Origin: Chloroflexota bacterium
GTDB taxonomy: Bacteria; Chloroflexota; Limnocylindria; Limnocylindrales; CSP1-4
DNA: 13,743 nt
Reading direction: 5' to 3'
Assembly: GCA_021777365.1 (NCBI GenBank)
Contig: JAJYDP010000053.1
Span: 1 to 13,743 of the forward strand
The position numbers were made by a program, and so were the translations under genes. The notes beneath the pieces are model-generated. The model ran no database searches. It saw nothing but the letters and a program-made list of their open reading frames with translations, and was not told the origin of the DNA. The stretch's first letter is position 1. The number at the start of each line of letters is the position of its first letter. Of the stretch, positions 9,653 through 13,743 are shown piece by piece.

Positions 9653-10413
9653 CGTGTGCCTCCTGCGATCTCGGCGCCGACCAGTTCGTCGACGACGCAG
9701 TCGAACGTGTGGATGCCGGGGCACCGGGGAGACCGGAGCAGCCAGTCGGCCGCGGCAAGTGCCCCCATCGCGTATGCGGAGCGGTCCCGCGCGGTCAGGC
9801 GCAGCTCCACCGTCTCGCCCGGCGCATCGAAGCCGACCAGGTGCATGCCCGGCGACGAACCGGCGCGCACGCTGGCCACCTCGAGCTCGTCCGGGGCCGG
9901 CGGGCCGTCGCGCGGGCCCTCGACCATCCGCGCCTTGGCCGGATGGCCGTCCACGATCCGCCGCCCCAGCTCGAGGGCCGTGCCGGAGGGGCGGTCTGTC
10001 TTCCCGCGGCGGTGCCACTCCACCAGGTAGGGGTCGTAGGCGGGCAGGGCACCGAACATGCGGCTGGCCGAGGCCACCAGGCGCCCGAGGAGGTTGACGC
10101 CTGGACTGAAGTTCGCGGCGACCACCGCGGACGCGCCGTGCCGTGTCAGCAGGGCGCCGATCTCGGCCGGCGTGACGCTCCAGGCCGTGGTGCCGATCAC
10201 GAACGCGCGACAGCCCCCGGCCAGTCCGGCCGCCAGGTTCCCCAGGACCGCCGTGCCGCGGGAGAACTCGAAGACGACATCCGCCCCGGCGAAGGAACCC
10301 GGAGGATGCGTGCCCGCCGGGCGCCCCAGCACCACCGCGGTGTCGCCCCGCTCGACCAGGCCGCCCGCCACCGCACGGCCCATCGGGCCGTCGCCCATCA
10401 CGATCGCTCGCAT
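9649..10413 (-). CDS. dapB: 4-hydroxy-tetrahydrodipicolinate reductase
   Basis: A 254-residue DapB, which reduces the DapA product with NAD(P)H to tetrahydrodipicolinate. The N-terminal Rossmann fold opens MRAIVMGDGPMGRAV with the dinucleotide-binding glycines at 7-12; GTTAW (74-78) and AANFSPGVNLL (99-109) match the cofactor and hinge blocks. The substrate loop is EWHRRGKTDRPSGTA (132-146): the first histidine (134) and lysine (138) of the canonical ExHHxxKxDxPSGTA motif are kept, but the second histidine is arginine. The sequence is divergent but of normal length. The ATG at 10413 has GGAGG eight bases upstream (10426-10422), and that site is itself inside an inverted repeat. It is the first full gene of the dap operon and follows a structured leader. 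Confidence 0.93.
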   Translation of the reverse strand: MRAIVMGDGPMGRAVAGGLVERGDTAVVLGRPAGTHPPGSFAGADVVFEFSRGTAVLGNLAAGLAGGCRAFVIGTTAWSVTPAEIGALLTRHGASAVVAANFSPGVNLLGRLVASASRMFGALPAYDPYLVEWHRRGKTDRPSGTALELGRRIVDGHPAKARMVEGPRDGPPAPDELEVASVRAGSSPGMHLVGFDAPGETVELRLTARDRSAYAMGALAAADWLLRSPRCPGIHTFDCVVDELVGAEIAGGTR

Positions 10414-10420
10414 CACGCCG

Positions 10421-10436
10421 TCCTCCAGGTGGAGGA
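10421..10436 (-). promoter_or_regulatory. Hairpin sequestering the dapB Shine-Dalgarno sequence
   Basis: On the minus strand TCCTCC (10436-10431), loop ACCT, then GGAGGA (10426-10421) form a perfect six-pair hairpin. The 3' arm is the dapB ribosome-binding site, so folding would block initiation. This gives a second control point downstream of the terminator. Confidence 0.6.
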
Positions 10437-10470
10437 GCCGCCGGTGGGGGTCCGTCCGTCGCCGGACACG

Positions 10471-10503
10471 AAAAAGCCGCGGACACCGTCGTGGTTCCGC
10501 GGC
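10471..10503 (-). terminator. Intrinsic terminator (attenuator) 58 nt upstream of dapB
   Basis: On the minus strand GCCGCGGA (10503-10496) pairs perfectly with TCCGCGGC (10483-10476), with an extra ACC/GGT pairing possible in the 12-base loop. TTTTT follows at once (10475-10471). No complete gene lies upstream on this strand before the dap promoter, so the terminator must act on the dap leader transcript. Confidence 0.75.
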
Positions 10504-10555
10504 CCTTCGGGACCTCCGTGCCTGGAGGCCCCGTTCGTCGTCCGACGCGAAGCCT

Positions 10556-10615
10556 CTAGGCCCGTGCCTCCCGGCAGGGCCGCCAGCGCTTCGCATTCAG
10601 TGCGACGTTGATCAT
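10556..10615 (-). CDS. Candidate 19-residue leader peptide of the dap operon
   Basis: This ORF reads MINVALNAKRWRPCREARA and ends in TAG. Its ATG lies about three bases after the predicted transcription start, so it would be translated from an essentially leaderless message; no Shine-Dalgarno site is present. The coding region forms the 5' arm of P1 and the whole inner stem, and the stop falls in the internal loop, the layout expected if ribosome position decides the fold. It has a single lysine codon, so a simple run of lysine codons sensing lysyl-tRNA is not supported; arginine codons are frequent, with one Trp and one Cys. It could also be a chance ORF in a structured RNA. Confidence 0.45.
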   Translation of the reverse strand: MINVALNAKRWRPCREARA

Positions 10616-10619
10616 GGTC

Positions 10620-10655
10620 GCCGGACAATACCGGCCCGTGGTTGCCATGTCAACC
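10620..10655. promoter_or_regulatory. Two operator-like inverted repeats covering the dap promoter
   Basis: GCCGG-N6-CCGGC (10620-10635) has the -10 hexamer as its spacer, and GGTTG-N6-CAACC (10640-10655) covers the -35 hexamer. Both have five-base perfect arms and six-base spacers, and their centres are 20 bp apart, about two helical turns. The arm sequences differ, so they may be coincidental or bind different proteins. Confidence 0.35.
10625..10653 (-). promoter_or_regulatory. Sigma-70-type promoter of the dap operon
   Basis: A perfect -35 TTGACA (10653-10648), a 17-bp spacer and a -10 TATTGT (10630-10625) are present on the minus strand. Transcription should start at the A at 10618. In such GC-rich DNA a match of this quality is unlikely by chance. 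Confidence 0.8.
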
Positions 10656-10792
10656 ACCGTCCGGGCGCGGGCGGCGCCCGCGTCGTCAGCTCGAGCGTGG
10701 CCACCCCGGCCGCCGTGCCAGCCGCCAGCGCCACTGACCGCCGCCCGGGCGCCACCACGGCCGCCACCGTGCCCGCCGGCGGGAGCGCCACC

Positions 10793-10798
10793 TACAAT
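10793..10798 (+). promoter_or_regulatory. Candidate -10 element for the PfpI-family gene
   Basis: TACAAT is one base from consensus and would start transcription near 10805, leaving a 33-nt leader with a good Shine-Dalgarno site. No clear -35 lies at the usual distance. The stretch 10656-10792 is GC-rich spacer with no recognisable gene. Confidence 0.45.
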
Positions 10799-10837
10799 CG
10801 GTCACATTCGGACAGCAGCGCGCCGGGAGGCGAACAG

Positions 10838-11374
10838 ATGCGGCTCGAGGGTATGCGGATCGCGGTGCTTGCCGCCGAGGGCGTCGAGGACCTGGAGTAC
10901 TGGTGCACCGTGATGCGGCTGCGCGAGGAGGGCGCTCGCGTCACGAGCGTGGGCATCGCGCCCGGCGCGGTCCGCGGCAAGAACGGGCTCGAGGTGCCGG
11001 TCGAGACGGCGGCAGCGGACGTCAGCGAGGCGTCGTTCGATGCGCTCGTGGTCCCCGGCGGCTGGGCGCCGGACAAGCTGCGCCGGTACGAGGCCGTGAC
11101 GGGGCTCGTGGCGGGGGTCCGGACGGCCGGCAAGCCGATCGCGATCGTCTGCCACGGCGGCCTGGTCGCGATCTCCGCGAAGATCGTGGACGGCGTCCGT
11201 GCCACCGGATCGAAGGGGATCAAGGACGACCTGGTGAACGCCGGCGCCACCTGGGTCGACGAGCCTGCGTTCCGCGACCACGACATGGCCTGGGGGCGCG
11301 TTGTGGACGACATCCCCGCGTTCCTGCGCGAGACGGTCGACCTCTTCGCCGAGCACCACGCGCGTCGGGCCTGA
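10838..11374 (+). CDS. DJ-1/PfpI family protein (class I glutamine amidotransferase-like)
   Basis: A 178-residue single-domain protein of normal length for the PfpI/YhbO group. The nucleophile elbow AIVCHGG places the conserved cysteine at 105 followed by His106; the conserved acidic residue is Glu14 (AAEGVEDLEY). The family blocks VVPGGWAPDKLR (71-82), KGIKDDLVNAGATWVDE (126-142) and the C-terminal DDIPAFLRETVDLF (157-170) are all recognisable. Members have been described as proteases, glyoxalase-like enzymes or protein/nucleotide deglycases acting in the cytoplasm; which applies cannot be told here. The ATG at 10838 has GGGAGG at 10825-10830, seven bases upstream. It is transcribed divergently from the dap operon and is followed after 86 bp by the ERCC4-type gene. 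A 14-bp perfect palindrome (CCTGACCGGTCAGG, 11370-11383) spans its stop codon. Confidence 0.93.
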   Translation: MRLEGMRIAVLAAEGVEDLEYWCTVMRLREEGARVTSVGIAPGAVRGKNGLEVPVETAAADVSEASFDALVVPGGWAPDKLRRYEAVTGLVAGVRTAGKPIAIVCHGGLVAISAKIVDGVRATGSKGIKDDLVNAGATWVDEPAFRDHDMAWGRVVDDIPAFLRETVDLFAEHHARRA

Positions 11375-11383
11375 CCGGTCAGG
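11370..11383. repeat. Perfect 14-bp palindrome over the PfpI-family stop codon
   Basis: CCTGACCGGTCAGG reads the same on both strands and contains the TGA at 11372-11374. It lies about 80 bp before the ERCC4-type gene, so it could be a protein-binding site for that gene, a weak terminator stem, or chance. Confidence 0.35.
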
Positions 11384-11460
11384 AGGAGGGACCCGGGAAC
11401 AGCGTCCGATCGACGAGCGCGCGGCGCGACTGCCGCCACACCTGAACGGGGCATGCCAGC

Positions 11461-12531
11461 ATGCGGTTCCTGATCGCGCGGAATCCCGATTCCGAGTCCA
11501 GCCTGCCGTACCTGGTCAGGCTGCCGATCGAGGGCGGCATCGTCTTCAAGGCGCGGGACACCTGGCCGCGTACGAGCCGGGTGTTCTGCATGCCGGTCCC
11601 GGGTGGATGGCCCGACGACCCGGACGTCGTGGAGGACGTCGCGGTCCTGGTCTGCCGGAGGCGCGGGATCGCGATCGACCTCGTGGTGGACCGACCCCGG
11701 CTGAACCGCTCGCAGTTCGTGTTCACCACGCTGCCGAACGGACGGGAGGCCGTCTTCTGGCAGACACGGAAGGTCGTGGGTACCGCGCGCCCTGGTGCCC
11801 GCATCCCCGGCCGGCGGGCGAGCGGCATTCGCGAGGTCGAGATCGTCGTCGACACGCGCGAGCACTACCCGTACCGGTTCGCCAGGCAGCAGGCCTCCAC
11901 GGCCCGGGGCGCCCTGCCGGCGGGCGACTACGGAGTGCGCGATCCCGGCGGCGCGCTGGTCGCCGTGGTCGAGCGGAAGGCCCTCGCCGACCTGGCGGCT
12001 GGCCTCAACGACGGCACCTTCGTCTTCGAGCTCGCACGTCTGGCCGACGTTCCGCGCGCGGCGGTCGTCGTCGAGGACCGCTACTCGGCCCTGGTCCGCC
12101 ATGCCCACGCTCCCGCGGGGTTCCTTCCGGACCTGCTTGCCCGGGTCCAGGTGCGGTACCCGGAGATCCCCATCGTCTTCGCCGAGACACGCCCGCTGGC
12201 CGAGGAGTGGACGTTCCGCTACCTTGGCGCGGCGCTCGCCGAATCGCTCGACACCGCCGCCGGGTTCGCAGTCCATGAGCGAGGCCCCGGGCAGCGCGTC
12301 GCGGAGCGGCCGGACGCGACCGCGACCGCGACCGCGACCACGACCGAGACCGAGATTGACGCTGCGTCGGCGGCTGCGAGTTCGACGGGCGCCACGGCGA
12401 TGGGCACCACGGCGACCGGCGCGACGGCGACCGGCGCGACGGCGACCGGCGCGACGGCGACCGGCGCGACGGCGACCGGCGCGACGGCGACCGGCGCCTC
12501 GAGCAGGCCCGCGCCTTCCGACGATCGCTGA
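11461..12531 (+). CDS. ERCC4/XPF-type nuclease domain protein
   Basis: A 356-residue protein. Residues 1-120 form an N-terminal region (LPYLVRLPIEGGIVFKARD, SQFVFTTLPNGREAVFWQ) that I recall from actinobacterial ERCC4-domain proteins but that has no known role. Residues about 125-265 are an ERCC4 nuclease domain with VVDTRE (Asp131), GDY (155-157) and VERKALAD (Glu171, Arg172, Lys173, Asp177), matching the GDXnERKX3D metal-dependent active site of XPF/Mus81 enzymes, which cut branched or flap DNA. VVVEDRYS and AEEWTFRYLGAALAE follow as in the family. Eukaryotic partners and a helix-hairpin-helix domain are absent. Residues 285-345 are Ala/Thr/Gly low complexity, including five exact ATATG units. 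The start has only a weak GGGG upstream; an out-of-frame ATG lies 8 bp before. Confidence 0.88.
   Translation: MRFLIARNPDSESSLPYLVRLPIEGGIVFKARDTWPRTSRVFCMPVPGGWPDDPDVVEDVAVLVCRRRGIAIDLVVDRPRLNRSQFVFTTLPNGREAVFWQTRKVVGTARPGARIPGRRASGIREVEIVVDTREHYPYRFARQQASTARGALPAGDYGVRDPGGALVAVVERKALADLAAGLNDGTFVFELARLADVPRAAVVVEDRYSALVRHAHAPAGFLPDLLARVQVRYPEIPIVFAETRPLAEEWTFRYLGAALAESLDTAAGFAVHERGPGQRVAERPDATATATATTTETEIDAASAAASSTGATAMGTTATGATATGATATGATATGATATGATATGASSRPAPSDDR
12391..12495. repeat. 15-bp minisatellite, seven units, at the 3' end of the ERCC4-type gene
   Basis: Five exact copies of GCGACGGCGACCGGC run from 12421 to 12495, preceded by two degenerate units (12391-12405 and 12406-12420). They are in codon phase and encode ATATG five times. 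Just upstream (about 12316-12351) is a six-base GCGACC-type run encoding Ala-Thr pairs that grades into Thr-Glu. Confidence 0.95.
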
Positions 12532-13073
12532 CTGGGGAGACGGTCGCTGACGGGCGAGTTGACCAACGCTCGCGTGGTGAACGCCGGACAGGCCCGCATC
12601 CGACCGGCCTGACCGGCACCCACCTCGCCCGTGGCTCCGGCCGCCGGTCAGGGCCGGGCGCACGCTCCCGCCAAGCCGGGGCGAGCACGGTGCCGACCGG
12701 CAACCGGGCCGGGTTCCCGCACCGGACGTCGTGGAGGGCCGCGGTCTTCTCAAGGAACCGTTCCGTGCTCACCCGGCGGGCGTTGGTCAGGATCGCCGTC
12801 CCGCGAGACATGCATCCGGCCGAGCGGCCGGTGCGTCCCCGACACGCCCGGACACGCCCGCGAATGGGCCAGGGTGCGCCGGTCGGGCGGCCCGAGGCGC
12901 CGATCGGGCGGCCCGAGGCGCCGATCGGGCGAGCCGAGACGCCGATCGGGCGAGCCGGCCCCGGCGCACGTCCGGGCCGGCCCCGGAGGGCGACCGCGAC
13001 CATGACGGCCGATCGGTGCGGGGAAGCGGACCGGGCAGGGGCTCGGCCCGGCCCGCCAAACGCCGCGGCGGGT
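12532..13073. other. Non-coding, repeat-bearing stretch between convergent genes
   Basis: About 540 bp with no gene I can defend. It contains short dyads (GTTG-AC-CAAC near 12558; CCGGCC-GAGC-GGCCGG at 12816-12831, extended by GCA/TGC), two direct copies of ACACGCCCGG-type sequence near 12840-12860, and the 21-bp tandem array. Open frames exist on both strands because stop codons are rare at this GC content. A minus-strand segment starting at the ATG near 12812 has codon-like composition for about 45 codons, but its frame only ends deep inside the antisense of the nuclease gene. Confidence 0.55.
12876..12959. repeat. 21-bp tandem repeat, about four units
   Basis: Units begin at 12876, 12897, 12918 and 12939, with the shared core CGATCGGGCG (the first has CGGTCGGGCG); units two and three differ at one position in the second half. 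The period is seven codons, and read on the plus strand it would give APIGRPE-like heptads, but no supported gene covers it. Confidence 0.9.
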
Positions 13074-13743
13074 TCAGCGGCGGCGGCGGGGACGCTGGCC
13101 AGTGCGCCGGATGACGTTCGGCGTGACGCGGTGATCCCAGGTCTGGCGGTCCAGCCACTTGGCCTGCCAGCCGCCCTCGTCGTCGTGCTCGTCGCGGATC
13201 CCCGGGAGCCAGTCCGACGCGGTGCCCTCGTCGGCCCCCTCCCCGCCCGCAGCGTGGCCGCCCGAACCGGGCCAGCCCTCGCCGGGGTCCCCGACGGCGA
13301 GTGCCGGCTCCTCGCCGGCAGGCAGCACCTCGACGGAGGCGACGCGCATGAGGCCGGCATCCGCGTGCGTGCCACCTTCGCCTGCTCCGGCAGGGGTGCC
13401 AGCCCCGCCTGACCCGGCAATGGCGCCAGCCGGGCCTGCTCCGGCCGGGGCGCCAGCCCCACCTGACCCGGCCGCCCTCGGCCCGCCTCGCGCCGGTGCC
13501 GCTCCCGCCGCGCCGCCGGCCCCAGCCTCGAGTGCGCCGCGCGCCCGCTCGGCCCGCTGGACCTCGGCAGTGCCCGCCCGCGCGGCCTGCCGGGCCCCCG
13601 CCCTGCCGCCTCGCGCCGGTGCCATCTCACCGCGCGCGGATGCCACGCCGCCTCCCGGGGTTTCCGGTGGGCGACCGCGTCGCGATGCCGACCCGCCGCC
13701 GCGGGCGGCGGCGGCCGCCTGTTCCGCGGCCCGTTCCACAGAT
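13074..13743 (-). CDS. Hypothetical Ala/Gly-rich protein, 5' end possibly outside the window
   Basis: The frame is open from the right edge to a TGA at 13074 and gives at least 221 residues; a GTG at 13739 could be the start, but the open frame beyond it makes a partial gene likely. The first 130 visible residues are Ala/Arg/Gly-rich, starting with a helical AAEQAAAAARGG and including imperfect GAGGA/APAGAG repeats. The last 90 are more complex, with MRVASVEVLPAGEEP, then an acidic stretch (IRDEHDDEGG), the Trp-rich GWQAKWLDRQTWDHRVTPN and a basic end (RPRRRR). This C-terminal part looks like a conserved domain or binding tail, but I do not recognise it. No signal peptide or membrane segment is visible. 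The gene converges on the nuclease gene. Confidence 0.6.
   Translation of the reverse strand, partial: SVERAAEQAAAAARGGGSASRRGRPPETPGGGVASARGEMAPARGGRAGARQAARAGTAEVQRAERARGALEAGAGGAAGAAPARGGPRAAGSGGAGAPAGAGPAGAIAGSGGAGTPAGAGEGGTHADAGLMRVASVEVLPAGEEPALAVGDPGEGWPGSGGHAAGGEGADEGTASDWLPGIRDEHDDEGGWQAKWLDRQTWDHRVTPNVIRRTGQRPRRRR

Larger units (their letters stand above)
10414..10618 (-). promoter_or_regulatory. Structured leader RNA of the dap operon, probable attenuator
   Basis: From the predicted transcription start (10618) to dapB the leader is about 205 nt. In order it holds a 19-codon ORF (10615-10556), a stem P1 (10596-10588 with 10553-10545), an inner nine-pair stem (10581-10573 with 10568-10565 and 10563-10559, one C bulge) capped by GGGA, a hairpin at 10531-10509, an intrinsic terminator (10503-10471), and a hairpin burying the dapB Shine-Dalgarno site. 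This arrangement fits premature termination combined with translational control. I could not find an obvious antiterminator by eye, nor the core of a lysine riboswitch or a T-box. The structure elements are seen in the sequence; the regulatory role is inferred. Confidence 0.65.

Noticed and set aside
10484..10512. CGTGGTTCCGCGG on the plus strand, similar to the T-box core
   Set aside because: The T-box core needs GGNACC, here it is GGTTCC. It has no stem I upstream and the next plus-strand gene is over 300 bp away with its own promoter; the same bases form the minus-strand terminator.
9649..10596. An N-terminal extension of DapB from 10596
   Set aside because: The extra 61 residues are Arg-rich and cross the leader terminator; the ATG at 10413 has a ribosome site and gives the family start MRAIVMGDGPMG.
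10414..10618. Lysine (L-box) riboswitch before dapB
   Set aside because: The leader up to the terminator is only about 150 nt and shows no recognisable five-helix junction of the L-box class. A covariance search would settle this.
12219..12623. Minus-strand frame encoding VAVAP repeats
   Set aside because: It is the antisense translation of the nuclease gene minisatellite.
12005..12812. Minus-strand gene beginning MSRGTAILTNARRVSTERF
   Set aside because: The first 45 codons look plausible, but the frame runs about 530 bp antisense through the nuclease gene and its repeats and has no ribosome site. It could be a remnant, but I cannot support it.
12876..12959. CRISPR-like array
   Set aside because: The repeats are directly adjacent with no spacers and are 21 bp long, so this is a tandem repeat.

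Overview
The window is very GC-rich, densely coded bacterial chromosome. GTG starts, four-base stop/start overlaps, strong G/C at third codon positions and low-complexity Ala/Gly/Pro/Thr tails suggest a high-GC lineage such as a terrestrial Chloroflexota (Limnocylindria-like) or an actinobacterium. This is an inference from composition and protein style; no marker gene in the window settles it. I see no rRNA, tRNA, transposase or CRISPR array.

Layout. Positions 1-428 (+) hold the C-terminal end of a UvrD/PcrA-type helicase. It faces a short LysM lipoprotein gene (560-916, -). Upstream of that on the minus strand lies a small cluster: a DUF6941-like protein (2755-3213), an unknown helical protein (2364-2696) and an MFS transporter (1039-2367), the last two overlapping by four bases. 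Next comes uvrA (3369-6386, -), with a plausible LexA box and a near-leaderless promoter in the short gap before it.

The centre of the window is a compact lysine/diaminopimelate operon on the minus strand: dapB (10413-9649), dapA (9652-8540), dapD (8543-7722) and a LysA-like decarboxylase (7725-6430). Every junction is an ATGA overlap, so translation is probably coupled throughout. DapB, DapA and DapD carry out early steps of the succinylase branch and the decarboxylase should finish lysine. DapC, DapE and DapF are not in the window. The operon begins at an almost consensus promoter (TTGACA, 17 bp, TATTGT). It is followed by a leader of about 205 nt that contains a 19-codon ORF starting about 3 nt after the predicted transcription start, a long stem capped by a GNRA-type tetraloop, a second hairpin, an intrinsic terminator with a T5 tail, and a hairpin that buries the dapB Shine-Dalgarno sequence. 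I do not recognise this leader as a known lysine riboswitch or T-box, and it is the best candidate here for an undescribed regulatory element.

Divergent from the dap operon are a DJ-1/PfpI-family gene (10838-11374, +) and an ERCC4/XPF-type nuclease gene (11461-12531, +) that ends in an in-frame 15-bp minisatellite. The rest is a repeat-bearing stretch of about 540 bp with no convincing gene, followed by the C-terminal part of an Ala/Gly-rich unknown protein (13074-13743, -) running off the window edge. DNA repair recurs (helicase, UvrA, XPF-type nuclease), and three separate repeats of codon-multiple length (two of 15 bp, one of 21 bp) mark the window.
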